From a virus: DNA of 45,934 nt. The notes below the pieces were generated by a model, which worked only from the letters and a program-made list of their open reading frames with translations, did not search any database and was not told the DNA's origin. Where the stretch lies: positions 1 to 45,934 of IMG/VR virus record IMGVR_UViG_3300028536_000126; one strand, written 5' to 3'. Positions 30,155 through 38,261 of this stretch are shown here, in pieces (position 1 is the stretch's first letter; every line of letters begins with the position of its first letter). Made by a program: the position numbers and the translations under genes.

Positions 30155-30706
30155 TCAGCGCCGAGGCGCGGTGGAGTTGATGACGCCGCCGAGGAGCTCG
30201 CCGGCCCGGTCCTTGACCGCCTCGGCGACCTGCTTGCGGGCCTCGACGATCGTCGCCTTCAGCTCCTGGGTCAGGGCGTCGTTGACCTCGGTCTTGAGGA
30301 GCTCGGAGATCCCCGGGACCTTGTTGCCGTAGCGGTCCGAGGTGGACCTGGCGGTGAGGAACTCAGTGGCCTGCTTGGCGATCATCTCGCGCAGCGTGGT
30401 CGGTTCACCGATGGATTCACCCCACGCGTTGGTCGTCCGGAGCCCGCCGGTCAGTGTCTCGGTGACGATGCCGGCGACCTGCTCGCGGATCTGCTCGGCC
30501 AGGGCCTCCTTGACGGCCGTCTTCACGTCCCGGCGCACCTCGTCGATCAGCCGGTGGGCCAGCACATCGACGACCTGCGAGCCGATGGTGACGGGCTCGT
30601 ACTCCGGCGGGTCATCGAAGCCGCCGGTGCCGCTGTTGTGGTAGCCGACCACGGTGTCCCAGGAGACGGTCAGTAGCGGGGTGCCGGGGGGCGGAAGGTT
30701 GGGCAT
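30155..30706 (-). CDS. Helical protein of unknown function
   Basis: 183 residues. A Pro-rich head (MPNLPPPGTPLLTVSWDTVV) precedes amphipathic helices (LIDEVRRDVKTAVKEALAEQ, IREQVAGIVTETLTGGL, LKTEVNDALTQELKATIVEA). No Cys, no membrane segment. The 43-base gap downstream is empty. Not recognised; a structural or adaptor role is possible. Confidence 0.6.
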   Translation of the reverse strand: MPNLPPPGTPLLTVSWDTVVGYHNSGTGGFDDPPEYEPVTIGSQVVDVLAHRLIDEVRRDVKTAVKEALAEQIREQVAGIVTETLTGGLRTTNAWGESIGEPTTLREMIAKQATEFLTARSTSDRYGNKVPGISELLKTEVNDALTQELKATIVEARKQVAEAVKDRAGELLGGVINSTAPRR

Positions 30707-30721
30707 GTCGGTGCTCCAGTT

Positions 30722-30967
30722 CTAGATTGGCGAGCCGGCGCGGCGCCGGTTGCGTGTCCGGATATAGCTGCGCCGCCACTCGTACCAGAGGTTCAGCCAC
30801 AGCCACCCCAGGATCGACAGCTCCTCGTACACCTCGTTCAGGTGCCCGTAGACCTCATCGGCGTCTTCGGTGGTGCCGAACTCTTCGGCCGCCTGGACGG
30901 CCAGCTGCAGCTCCGCCTCGCGGCGGCGCCAGTCGAACCAGAGGGCGCGGCGGGATGCTTTCGACAT
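30722..30967 (-). CDS. Small Trp-rich helical protein
   Basis: 81 residues from ATG at 30967; AAGGAG lies eleven bases upstream. Trp-rich (LWFDWRRREAELQLAVQAAE, LGWLWLNLWYEWRRSYIR). The WLWLNLWYEW stretch may touch the membrane. Ends in a basic tail. Function unknown. Confidence 0.6.
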   Translation of the reverse strand: MSKASRRALWFDWRRREAELQLAVQAAEEFGTTEDADEVYGHLNEVYEELSILGWLWLNLWYEWRRSYIRTRNRRRAGSPI

Positions 30968-30972
30968 GGCGG

Positions 30973-31212
30973 TCAGTTCTCCTTGTCGATCAGTCGGCTG
31001 AGCGCCCACCAGAGCAGCCCGAATGTGACGGCGGTGCCGGCCGCGAACACGCCGATGATCGGCGCGGGCGAGGACGCGCTCTGCGGAACGAGCCCGCAGA
31101 GCAGTAGGACAACGACGTACACCCCGCGAGCGGCGACCATCAGGGCCCCGCAGAGGACGCTGGCCAGCACGAGCAGGCCGAGGACGGCGCGGATCTTGTC
31201 CAGCTCAGGCAT
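30973..31212 (-). CDS. Two-pass membrane protein
   Basis: 79 residues. Hydrophobic segments at about residues 9-42 (VLGLLVLASVLCGALMVAAR, GVYVVVLLLCGL) and 50-70 (IIGVFAAGTAVTFGLLWWAL). Short charged ends. Topology only. Confidence 0.6.
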   Translation of the reverse strand: MPELDKIRAVLGLLVLASVLCGALMVAARGVYVVVLLLCGLVPQSASSPAPIIGVFAAGTAVTFGLLWWALSRLIDKEN

Positions 31213-31213
31213 G

Positions 31214-31411
31214 TCAGCCCTTCTCGAGGTCGGTGCGGTAGCCCCTGCCTTTGCGGCGGGCCCGGTAGCGGCGCACCAGCTCGGCCGGGTAGCCGTGCAG
31301 GGACCGGATGCCGGCGCGGGTCATCTCCTTGCGGGCCGCGGCCGGCGTGAGCGGGTGGGACTCGTTCAGCTCCCGGCCCACCCGCTCGGCGTCCCACAGC
31401 TCCTCGTCCAT
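31214..31411 (-). CDS. Small DNA-binding-like (HTH) protein
   Basis: 65 residues. The pattern WDAERVGRELNESHPLTPAA, then ARKEMTRAGIRSLHGYPAEL and a basic end (VRRYRARRKGRGYR), resembles short winged-helix/excisionase-like DNA binders of actinobacteria. Coupled to the gene upstream. Could be a regulator. Confidence 0.55.
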   Translation of the reverse strand: MDEELWDAERVGRELNESHPLTPAAARKEMTRAGIRSLHGYPAELVRRYRARRKGRGYRTDLEKG

Positions 31412-31656
31412 CAGGCCGAGTGGAAGTCGCGCATCAGGATTCCCTCGGACTGCTCAGGTAGCGCCTGTCCAACCAGGTGGCATCGAGTCTTTTTTACGTC
31501 GCGCCACGGCCACGGGCCCTCGTCGCCATGGCGGTAAGTGGCCAGGTGGCGTGCCGCGCCCTCGTCCTCGGCCGCGATCACGAAACCGGCCACCTCGTCG
31601 AAGTCGGCGCCCTCGCTGCCGTCCTCGTTGATCCGAGTGAGTACGTAGAGGTTCAT
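31411..31656 (-). CDS. Small protein of unknown function
   Basis: 81 residues beginning MNLYVLTRINEDGSEGADFD, a beta-alpha layout, with AAEDEGAARHLATYRHGDEG and KKTRCHLVGQALPEQSEG later. It resembles short phage or plasmid proteins of mixed alpha/beta fold. The gap 31657-31701 that follows upstream is empty. Confidence 0.6.
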   Translation of the reverse strand: MNLYVLTRINEDGSEGADFDEVAGFVIAAEDEGAARHLATYRHGDEGPWPWRDVKKTRCHLVGQALPEQSEGILMRDFHSA

Positions 31657-31701
31657 GCCCTAACCATGCCGCATGAAGCGGCGTCGTGTCAAGTGACTGG
31701 A

Positions 31702-31884
31702 CTACTCGTCCTTGTTGCAGTCGTCCGACATCGGCGGCACCAGCACCGACCAGCCGCACGGGTACGCGCCCAGGCGCATCCGACACACGTACTGGTCGTG
31801 CCCGCCGCACTCGCACGGCACCGGCACCGACGACACCACGTAGTGCCCGTGCTCGCACACCACCACCTGCTGACCCGAGCTCAT
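31702..31884 (-). CDS. Small zinc-finger-like protein
   Basis: 60 residues from ATG at 31884 (ATGA overlap with the homing endonuclease gene). CEHGHYVVS, PCECGGHDQYVC and a later Cys could bind one or two zinc ions. Ends PPMSDDCNKDE. Function unknown. Confidence 0.6.
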   Translation of the reverse strand: MSSGQQVVVCEHGHYVVSSVPVPCECGGHDQYVCRMRLGAYPCGWSVLVPPMSDDCNKDE

Positions 31885-32480
31885 GCCGCGGCCCTCCCCC
31901 TCCGTGGACGCCAACCGGACAGCAGCGCCCGGTAGTACTGGTCGCTCACCGCCTGGAAGTCGAAGCTTCCCCCGTTGCGTTTCACGGTGCGTCCGATGCC
32001 TCGCGCCAACTGGCAGGACCAGCAGCCCCGCTGCCCGCGTCGAATGGCGGAGGGGACGAGGTTGGGGCTCTCCAGTGGATGCTTGCGCGGGCAGCGCTTG
32101 CGCCGCGTCATCTGATGAGTCCCGTGGCGCACCGCGTCTCGGATGTTCTCCCCGCGAGTGCCCCACTTGAGATTCATCCGCCGGGGGTCAGTCCGATCGC
32201 CGTTGAGGTGACGCCCCTCCATCCCGGCCGGGGGGGCGCCCTCGAACGCCTCCAGCACCAGGACGTGCACCCGCCGCAGGACACTGGTCCCGTCTCGATA
32301 CAGGGTGACCGCCGGGTACCCCTCGTTCAGGGTGGGCTTCATGTCGACACCAGGGAACCGGCGGGGAGTGGAGCGTCCGTGGATCATCTGAGTGACCACG
32401 CGCGGCAGCGAACGCATCCGACCCAGGTCGGACACCTCGTAGATCCCCTCGAACCCGACGACGGGCAGCCAGATTTCCAT
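31881..32480 (-). CDS. HNH homing endonuclease with NUMOD4 domain
   Basis: 199 residues from ATG at 32480, with GGAGG just upstream. The N-terminus EIWLPVVGFEGIYEVSDLGR is the NUMOD4 motif found in HNH homing nucleases. The HNH part is RRVHVLVLEAFEGAPPAGME, then RHLNGDRTDPRRMNLKWGT. A C-terminal Cys pair (CPRKHPLESPN and CWSC) adds a zinc site. A mobile gene of no direct use to the phage; it sits between two small genes with intact overlaps. Confidence 0.85.
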   Translation of the reverse strand: MEIWLPVVGFEGIYEVSDLGRMRSLPRVVTQMIHGRSTPRRFPGVDMKPTLNEGYPAVTLYRDGTSVLRRVHVLVLEAFEGAPPAGMEGRHLNGDRTDPRRMNLKWGTRGENIRDAVRHGTHQMTRRKRCPRKHPLESPNLVPSAIRRGQRGCWSCQLARGIGRTVKRNGGSFDFQAVSDQYYRALLSGWRPRRGRAAA

Positions 32481-32701
32481 CACATCCTCCCGAGGCCGCG
32501 GCCCAGGACCACGGCCCAGAACCGCCGTCGCTGACCGGTTCCGGAGCAAATGAGGCACCGGTGCCAATTCCTGCCCTTGCCGGATTGGTCGCGTCGCTTC
32601 GGGTGCTCGTGACACCAGAAGCACCCCGTCCATGGCGACCACAGCGAAGTGCCGATCCACCAGAGCAGCGCGGCAGCGCCGAGCACGATCAGGGTCGTCA
32701 C
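32480..32701 (-). CDS. Membrane-anchored zinc-ribbon-like protein
   Basis: 73 residues from GTG at 32701 (GTGA overlap). One membrane segment (LIVLGAAALLWWIGTSLW) is followed by CFWCHEHPKRRD and CLICSGTGQRRR, two Cys pairs typical of a zinc ribbon. Short basic tail. Role unknown. Confidence 0.65.
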   Translation of the reverse strand: MTTLIVLGAAALLWWIGTSLWSPWTGCFWCHEHPKRRDQSGKGRNWHRCLICSGTGQRRRFWAVVLGRGLGRM

Positions 32702-33063
32702 GCGCCGTCGTCCTCTTCGCTGACCGACACGCCGTCGTCGTCCTCGGCTGGCGGTGGCTTGCCGTACTTCAGGTCCATCGGGCTGCCCGGCCAGTACCGG
32801 GCCCGCTCCGCCGAGCACGGCGGCACCGGGTCCTTGCGGATGCACTCGTGCTGCAGCGACACCGAGTCCCAGATCCACGCCGCCAGGCCGCCGATAGCCG
32901 CGGTCACCACCGTCACGAACAGCGCGTAGACCAGGGCGTCGTCCAGCCACGGAATCCGGGAGGAGACCCCGGCCACGGTGCCCAGCAGGATCAGCCACAG
33001 CCAGATCTTCCACCGGGACTTCTTGTTGGCGAACGGCAGGTTGTCGCCCAGCGGATCGCTCAC
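32698..33063 (-). CDS. Two-pass membrane protein with acidic tail
   Basis: 121 residues from GTG at 33063. Two hydrophobic stretches (IWLWLILLGTVAGVSSRIPW, ALVYALFVTVVTAAIGGLAAW), then a soluble part with two Cys and an acidic end (EDDDGVSVSEEDDGA). Coupled to both neighbours. Family not recognised. Confidence 0.65.
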   Translation of the reverse strand: MSDPLGDNLPFANKKSRWKIWLWLILLGTVAGVSSRIPWLDDALVYALFVTVVTAAIGGLAAWIWDSVSLQHECIRKDPVPPCSAERARYWPGSPMDLKYGKPPPAEDDDGVSVSEEDDGA

Positions 33064-33557
33064 GGGTTCGCCTTCTTCTGGACTCGAGCCTGCTTCTTCA
33101 TCACCGGCGAGTTGAGCTGCGTTTTGGTGACCTGAGCGCCGGCCGCGCGCTGCGGGCCGTGGTTCTTGCCACCGCAGCTGCAGTTGCAGGTGCTGGCCGG
33201 CCTGGTGGAGCGCTGACACCGGGCCGAGCACTTGGGCCGCTTGCGTGTGCCGGCCGGGCGCGCGGCTGATCTTGATTTGCCCTTTCCCCCGGGGGATGGC
33301 TTTCGGTCGGTCGACGCGCGCCGGTGTGTCACGGCCATCCGGTCGCCCGCCGCGAGGGTGGCGATCAGCCCGACCAGCGAGATCAGCGCCACCACGATGG
33401 TGGTCACGGACTGCACCGTGATGGCGATCAAACTGAACGCCGCGGTGAACACGGCGAAGCCGCCGGTCGCCTTGCTGACGTGTGGCATGCGCAGCTGGAT
33501 GGTGTGGGTCTTGCCCTTCCGGTTGCGCTTCGCGGCGCGGCTGGACCAGGTGCTCAT
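33060..33557 (-). CDS. Basic membrane protein with Cys-rich tail
   Basis: 165 residues from ATG at 33557. A basic head (SRAAKRNRKGKTHTIQLRMP), two membrane segments (GGFAVFTAAFSLIAITVQSV, TIVVALISLVGLIATLAAG), then a long Arg/Lys-rich region with Cys pairs (CSARC and CNCSCGG). Possibly binds nucleic acid at the membrane. The context next to a YdjM-like protein and FtsK-like ATPase gives no firm function. Confidence 0.6.
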   Translation of the reverse strand: MSTWSSRAAKRNRKGKTHTIQLRMPHVSKATGGFAVFTAAFSLIAITVQSVTTIVVALISLVGLIATLAAGDRMAVTHRRASTDRKPSPGGKGKSRSAARPAGTRKRPKCSARCQRSTRPASTCNCSCGGKNHGPQRAAGAQVTKTQLNSPVMKKQARVQKKANP

Positions 33558-34387
33558 GACACCACCAGGTGGATCAGCAGCTGTGCCATGCCGGTGACGA
33601 AGCCCAGCGCGGTGACGAACCCGACGCCGAGCAGCGGGGTGACCGTGTGGGTCTCCTCTTCCTGGCCGGTTTCGAAGGTGACCGGGAGCTTGACCTTGCT
33701 CCAGCGCCGGTCTCCGCGTGCCCGCGGGAACCACAGTGGCACCCCGGAGTTGGTGCAGGCGTCACCGCCCACGTGTGCCATGGCACCCAGGAACACCGCG
33801 ACCGGCCAGAGCCACAGCCAGCTTGGGTAGTCGGCCATCACCGTGTAGGCCAGATACACCCCGGCCAGCGCAAAGACCATGCCGGCGTTGCGCAGCAGCA
33901 GTGCCATCAGCTCGGTGACACTCTTCGGTGACACAGCTTTGATGACACCACCGAGCTCCCGCTGAGCCTTCCGGCCGAGCTGTCTGACCCAGCCGGTGAG
34001 CAGCCCGAGCAGCAGTGCCAGGTGCACCGCGCCGACGATCGGGTGGATCAGTTCGGCGACACCGCACTCGACACCGAAGAACAGACACCCTGGCACGGTG
34101 TGGGTGACCAGTCGGTGACCCCCTTCCCGATGCGATGGGTCTCCGTTCAGCCGGGTGGCGTGGTAGATGGCGACACTGATCTCATCGGTCACCTTGGCCA
34201 GGAACCGGGTCACGAACCCGAGGCTGTGCGCGATCTTGGAGCCGACGTGATCCAGGTCCGGGAGCAGCGCGGCGCCGCCGGTGACCGGAACAACCAGCAG
34301 CCGCACCGGTAACGGTGCGTAAGGGAACGCGGCGGCCAGGCCCACCCCGACGATCAGTCCGCACAGCGCGTGCGACCTACCCATCAT
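33554..34387 (-). CDS. YdjM/DUF457-like membrane metal-dependent hydrolase
   Basis: 277 residues from ATG at 34387 (a second Met follows). The start GRSHALCGLIVGVGLAAAF, then ALLPDLDHVGSKIAHSLG and HREGGHRLVTHTVPG, is the His/Asp pattern of the YdjM/DUF457 membrane-bound hydrolase family. Several membrane segments follow and a further MAHVGGDACT motif. The family's substrate is unknown; LexA-regulated relatives occur in bacteria. The 106-base gap upstream (34388-34493) is GC-rich with no gene. Confidence 0.75.
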   Translation of the reverse strand: MMGRSHALCGLIVGVGLAAAFPYAPLPVRLLVVPVTGGAALLPDLDHVGSKIAHSLGFVTRFLAKVTDEISVAIYHATRLNGDPSHREGGHRLVTHTVPGCLFFGVECGVAELIHPIVGAVHLALLLGLLTGWVRQLGRKAQRELGGVIKAVSPKSVTELMALLLRNAGMVFALAGVYLAYTVMADYPSWLWLWPVAVFLGAMAHVGGDACTNSGVPLWFPRARGDRRWSKVKLPVTFETGQEEETHTVTPLLGVGFVTALGFVTGMAQLLIHLVVS

Positions 34388-34493
34388 CTGGCACGGCTCC
34401 TGTCGCGGCCCCGTCGCGCGCCGGACTGTGCCGGGGCGTGCCGGGGCCCGTGTCGGAGCCGGAACAGGGCTGCGCTTGTCGCGCCACGTCGCG

Positions 34494-36368
34494 TCACCCG
34501 TACCGCCCGAGCGCCGCGCGGACGTCGGCCAGCGCGTAGCCGCGCACCGATTCGGCGCCCGGGGTGGGTCGCCACCGTGCGTTAGGGCGCAGCTTCGACG
34601 GGGCCAGCGCCTCGGCCAGTTGCCGCCCGTCCAGCTGGTGTCCGTACTCGGTCAGCAGGGCCAGCAGCTCCTTGGTGGGCATCTGCTCCGGGTTGTCGGC
34701 CATGGCGAACGCCTGCTCGACATCGACCAGGATGGTCGGTACCTCGGTCGCCTCGATCACCCCGACGTCGGCCCGCTGGCCCATCTCCCGGTCCAGGCGC
34801 CGCACGTCGGCCTGGGTGAGCCGGAAGGCGCGGCGCATCTCCGGGGTGGAGCTGGCGGCGGACTGCACGAACGCCTTGCCGGCGTCGCGGACCTCCTCGC
34901 CTTGGGCCGGCTCCAGCAGGTCCGGGCGGTACCCGGCGTCGCGGGCGTCCTTACCGAACACCTGCAGCACGTCCATCCGGGAGCAGGCCATCATGATCTT
35001 CAGCATGATCTGGTTGCGGACGATGGAGGAGCCGAAGTCGTCGTTGCCGCCACCCTGGGAGGCGAAGCCCAGCACCACGGCGGCCTTCGCCCCGTAGCGC
35101 AGGATGTACTCCACCAGCGGCAGCAGCGCGGGGTTCTCGGTGACCCGGGCACCTTCGTCGATCAGGATGATCCGCTGCGGTTGCTCCGGGGTGGGCTGGA
35201 AGTTCTCCTCGAAGTCGTCCGGGGTGTCGTCGTCCTCGGCCAGTCGGGACAGCTCCGCCACCCGCGACTTGATCAGTGTGATGGCCTCGGTGAGGATCTC
35301 CCTGGCGCCCTTCTCGTCCACGGCGCGCTTGCGGAACGCCCGGCGGCACGCGGAGAAACACGGCCCGTTGGTCAGGTCGATGGAGTCCAGCTCGACCTCC
35401 CGGCACATCCGCAGCACCTTGATGATCTGCCAGAACAGCGAGCTCTTACCGGAGCGGGAAGCGCCCACGAGCAGGAAATGCGCGCGCAGGAACGACTCGA
35501 CCCACTCCCCGCCGTTGGCGCAGCGACCCAGCCCGAGCAGGTCGTAGATCGACTGGGGCGGCAGCTCCGGGGAGGCCAACACCTCGGCCAGCGGATCGAC
35601 CAGGGAGATCCACAACTCGCCGAGGGCGGCGTTGTCGACGTTGCGGACCTGACTGACCCCGTTGCGGCGCCATTGCAGCGACCGCTCGATCTGGCGCAGG
35701 TTGACGTCCTCGATCGGCGACCCGGCGTGGTACGGCACCCGCCACCCGTTCTTGATCGGGATGGGCATGCCGACGGTCGTGGTGGTCGGGTCGAAGCCGT
35801 CGATCTCCAGCACGCGTTGCAGCTCGGCGCGCAGCATGGACAGCGGCGCGTCGGCGGTCAGCGAGGTCGTTGGGAACACGATTACCGGATCACGATCGAG
35901 CCCCCTTCGCCCGACCGCGTCCAGCATCCCCACCACCGCGAACCCGGCCAGCAGCAGGATCAGTGGGTTGGCCAGGTAGGCCCACAGGCCCAGCCCGAAC
36001 AGCGTCAGGCCGGCCAGCAGGGTCAGCCGCCTGCGGCCCTCCTTGCGCGACTCGTACTTCTCGATGCCCTTCTGGGTGGCGTCGGTGGCGTCCTTCAGGC
36101 CCTGCTTGTGCGACCGGGCCGAGCACCACTCCACCCACAGGGAGGTGACCCGGCCCAGGCCACGGAAGATCGGCCACAGCTCGCGCAGCGCCAGGTACGG
36201 CGTCTTGAGCACCAGCGCGGCCAGGTGTAGCGCGCCTCGGGTGCACCACCACTTGACGGTGCGGACCACCCGCTCCGGGGACGGCAGCGCGGACCGCTCG
36301 ACCAGCCAGCCGGCGCCCGGCGGGTCCGGCTCATCCTCTGGCGGCTGGTAGGGGACGACGGCGGTCAT
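34494..36368 (-). CDS. FtsK/SpoIIIE-like DNA-translocase ATPase
   Basis: 624 residues. Two membrane segments at about 115-150 (LTLLAGLTLFGLGLWAYLAN, PLILLLAGFAVVGMLDAVG) anchor it. The motor has Walker A GASRSGKS (302-309) and Walker B ILIDE (401-405), with FASQGGGNDDFGSSIVRNQI resembling the sensor region of FtsK and TraB-type proteins. The C-terminal part contains DADRRLDREMG-like helices but no clear gamma DNA-reading domain. Similar ATPases drive DNA transfer in actinobacterial integrative elements; in a phage the role is open. ATGA overlap with the DUF2637-like gene upstream. Confidence 0.8.
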   Translation of the reverse strand: MTAVVPYQPPEDEPDPPGAGWLVERSALPSPERVVRTVKWWCTRGALHLAALVLKTPYLALRELWPIFRGLGRVTSLWVEWCSARSHKQGLKDATDATQKGIEKYESRKEGRRRLTLLAGLTLFGLGLWAYLANPLILLLAGFAVVGMLDAVGRRGLDRDPVIVFPTTSLTADAPLSMLRAELQRVLEIDGFDPTTTTVGMPIPIKNGWRVPYHAGSPIEDVNLRQIERSLQWRRNGVSQVRNVDNAALGELWISLVDPLAEVLASPELPPQSIYDLLGLGRCANGGEWVESFLRAHFLLVGASRSGKSSLFWQIIKVLRMCREVELDSIDLTNGPCFSACRRAFRKRAVDEKGAREILTEAITLIKSRVAELSRLAEDDDTPDDFEENFQPTPEQPQRIILIDEGARVTENPALLPLVEYILRYGAKAAVVLGFASQGGGNDDFGSSIVRNQIMLKIMMACSRMDVLQVFGKDARDAGYRPDLLEPAQGEEVRDAGKAFVQSAASSTPEMRRAFRLTQADVRRLDREMGQRADVGVIEATEVPTILVDVEQAFAMADNPEQMPTKELLALLTEYGHQLDGRQLAEALAPSKLRPNARWRPTPGAESVRGYALADVRAALGRYG

Positions 36369-36961
36369 CCGACGGCCCTCGCATCACGCAGCGCGCGGTT
36401 CGCGGTGGACCGCGAGCACTTGAAATGGGCCTGGATGGCCTTCGGAGTGGGCGGCGCCTTCAGGGTGGCCGCCCAGGCGATGATCTCGTCACGCTGACTG
36501 CGGTGCGACTCGATCTCGTTGGGAGCGGACGACTCGGGGCCGGGGGGGGTGTCCCGAGTCGTCCGCTGCTTGGGGGCGGCCTTCGCCGCTTTGACCACCT
36601 TGGCCTTCGGCTGGCGCGCGAGTACCGCCAACACGACCAGAAGCTCAGTGACCACCGGATAGGAGTAGGCCAGCCACTGGTTCTCGCCGTGTTCCATCAG
36701 CAGCGACGACGCGTGCACCAGCGTGGTGACGGCGGCCAGCGCGGCGATGGCGGACATGGCCACGTTGCGCACCGCGCCGGTGATCCTGGTGTGCGCCTGC
36801 ACCTGCGGCCACATATGAATGGCGGCCGGCAGGGCGATGGAGGCCAGCGCACCGCCCAGGATCCGCACCGGGCCGCCCGGCCAGGTCCACAGCAGGTTGG
36901 CCGCGAGGGAGAACGAGAAGCCCACGGTGAGCACCACCAGTGGGGTGCCGGGGCTACGCAT
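36365..36961 (-). CDS. DUF2637-like membrane protein with C-terminal HTH
   Basis: 198 residues. Four hydrophobic segments (VVLTVGFSFSLAANLLWTWP onward) match the DUF2637 type found next to FtsK/TraB-like genes in actinobacterial integrative elements. The C-terminal 40 residues (APPTPKAIQAHFKCSRSTAN, RALRDAR) form a helix-turn-helix. A linker of basic and Pro residues joins them. The pairing with the FtsK-like ATPase is the main clue to function. Confidence 0.7.
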   Translation of the reverse strand: MRSPGTPLVVLTVGFSFSLAANLLWTWPGGPVRILGGALASIALPAAIHMWPQVQAHTRITGAVRNVAMSAIAALAAVTTLVHASSLLMEHGENQWLAYSYPVVTELLVVLAVLARQPKAKVVKAAKAAPKQRTTRDTPPGPESSAPNEIESHRSQRDEIIAWAATLKAPPTPKAIQAHFKCSRSTANRALRDARAVG

Positions 36962-36964
36962 GGG

Positions 36965-37195
36965 CTACGCCAGCTCGAGATACATCCGCAGCCAGCGCCG
37001 GGCCGTCGAGTGCGGTACGTCGGTCAGGTCCGAGATCTTGCGCCAGGACAGGCCGCGTCGGCGCATCTCCTCGATCGCACTGCCGCGCCGCCGGAGCAGG
37101 TGCTCCTCGTCCGTGTACAGCCGCAGCAACTCGACGATTTCGCTCAGGGGTGCCTCCGACAACAGGGTCGCTGGCCCGCGGGGGTCGGCACGCAT
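36965..37195 (-). CDS. Small HTH DNA-binding protein, first gene of the leftward train
   Basis: 76 residues from ATG at 37195. RRRGLSWRKISDLTDVPHST, then ARRWLRMYLEL is a clear helix-turn-helix of the sigma-region-4/resolvase type. It is the first gene after the divergent control region and may regulate this promoter or its own transcription. Confidence 0.75.
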   Translation of the reverse strand: MRADPRGPATLLSEAPLSEIVELLRLYTDEEHLLRRRGSAIEEMRRRGLSWRKISDLTDVPHSTARRWLRMYLELA

Positions 37196-37242
37196 AGGCG
37201 GGGAGCCTAACGATCAGGGGGGAGGGGCCCGGCATGCGAGTA

Positions 37243-37261
37243 GTGTGCCATATATGCACAC
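37243..37261. promoter_or_regulatory. Inverted-repeat operator in the divergent region
   Basis: GTGTGC and GCACAC flank a 7-base A/T centre (CATATAT). It lies 48 bases upstream of the leftward HTH gene and about 98 bases upstream of the rightward XRE gene, so either regulator could bind it. The A/T centre may overlap a -10 element of the leftward promoter. The surrounding 37196-37358 region is otherwise non-coding and contains a short direct repeat CATGCGAG (37234 and 37358). Confidence 0.6.
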
Positions 37262-37358
37262 CCTGTGAATGGGCCCACCCTACGCGCCTGGCATGATGGC
37301 GCGACCGCCCCCCGTGGATTGCTTGCATTCCCCGCGAAAGTCTGCGAGTGTCTGTGCC

Positions 37359-37601
37359 ATGCGAGATCGACAGATCATTGGGTTCCGGCTCCGGACCCTC
37401 CGAGAACGCGCCGGTCTGCGCCCCGCTGTGCTGGCCCAGATGGTCGGCTGCTCGGAGGGCCACCTGCGGAACATCGAGGGCGGCAGAGATCAGCCCGGCG
37501 GCATCCTGACCTGGGCACTGGCCAAGGCGCTGGACGTGGAGATCGACGCCTTCACCGAGCTCAACGAGCCGGTCCCCGACGTGGAATCGAGGACGGCGTA
37601 A
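37359..37601 (+). CDS. XRE-family regulator
   Basis: 80 residues from ATG at 37359. Residues about 8-70 form an XRE domain: FRLRTLRERAGLRPAVLAQM, VGCSEGHLRNIEGGRDQPGG and ILTWALAKALDVEIDAF. There is no clear ribosome site, so leaderless translation is possible. Being first in the rightward block and opposite the leftward HTH gene, it may control the switch between the two. In-frame sequence upstream to 37269 is an alternative start. Confidence 0.75.
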   Translation: MRDRQIIGFRLRTLRERAGLRPAVLAQMVGCSEGHLRNIEGGRDQPGGILTWALAKALDVEIDAFTELNEPVPDVESRTA

Positions 37602-37631
37602 CCGAGCTCAACTGACCCCTGAACAGCGGAA

Positions 37632-37666
37632 AACCCCCGCATTGGCCTGGCAGCTGCACGGGGGTT
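37632..37666 (+). terminator. Possible terminator or attenuator hairpin
   Basis: AACCCCCG and CGGGGGTT form an 8-bp stem with a 19-base loop, 30 bases after the XRE stop. There is no T-run, so it may be a weak terminator or an attenuator for the genes that follow. The remaining 37667-37724 region shows AGGAAAGG but no gene. Confidence 0.45.
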
Positions 37667-37724
37667 CCATCCGGTTAACGACCGAACCTACAGGAAAGGT
37701 ACGGGCCGCTAGGCCCAGGTTAGC

Positions 37725-37901
37725 GTGACCATTGACGACTCTCTACCGCTTGTCGCGGCAGACACCACCCCGGCGTTGCGGGCCACCCACAAGCGCCGCA
37801 TCGGTCGCGGTGTCCTCAGGAGCCTCCTGCTGGTGTCGCTGCCGGCGCGTAGCCGGAAGACCTCGACCGGGCGGCACCGCCGGATCCGAGGCGAGCAGTG
37901 A
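37725..37901 (+). CDS. Small basic protein, 58 residues
   Basis: GTG at 37725; an in-frame TAG at 37710 limits the start. The product MTIDDSLPLVAADTTPALRA continues with a basic end (THKRRIGRGVLRSLLLVSLP, ARSRKTSTGRHRRIRGEQ). Its stop overlaps the next GTG. No family recognised; the basic tail could bind nucleic acid. No good ribosome site is seen, so confidence is moderate. Confidence 0.45.
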   Translation: MTIDDSLPLVAADTTPALRATHKRRIGRGVLRSLLLVSLPARSRKTSTGRHRRIRGEQ

Positions 37902-38260
37902 GCGCCCGGGACGCGTCCGGCCGCTTCGCCGCGGTCCGACCGATTCGCCCCGCCCAGTGGATCGAGCCGGGCGCCGACCCCACCCTCACCCCCGAGCAAT
38001 CCATCTGGGTGAAGTCGGCGATCGACCACATCGTGGCCGGCCTTGAGCCGTTGCCCGTACTAGACCCGGCCACCGGGCTGTGCGAGCTGCCGATCAGCGT
38101 GCCGTTCGAGGGCACCACGCTGGAGTTTCTCTGCGGCCGGCCGGTCGGTCACCGTGGCGAGGCGTGTGCCCCGTTGGACACGCAGGGCCGCAACGTGTTG
38201 GAGGAGCTGGAAGCCGCCGAGGTGCGCGAGCAGCCCTCCCCGAAGCACGGAGGTTCGTGA
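37898..38260 (+). CDS. Small protein with Cys/His site
   Basis: 120 residues from GTG at 37898. The start RDASGRFAAVRPIRPAQWIE, later CELPISVPFEGTTLEFLCGR, PVGHRGEACA suggests a small zinc site of three Cys and one His. Ends with an acidic helix. Similar short proteins occur in actinophage early regions. Function unknown. Confidence 0.6.
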   Translation: MSARDASGRFAAVRPIRPAQWIEPGADPTLTPEQSIWVKSAIDHIVAGLEPLPVLDPATGLCELPISVPFEGTTLEFLCGRPVGHRGEACAPLDTQGRNVLEELEAAEVREQPSPKHGGS

Positions 38261-38261
38261 G

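Noticed and set aside
34428-36230. 600-codon plus-strand frame opposite the FtsK-like gene
   Set aside because: It is antisense to a protein with clear Walker motifs and reads as low-complexity Gly/Arg/Gln/His sequence.
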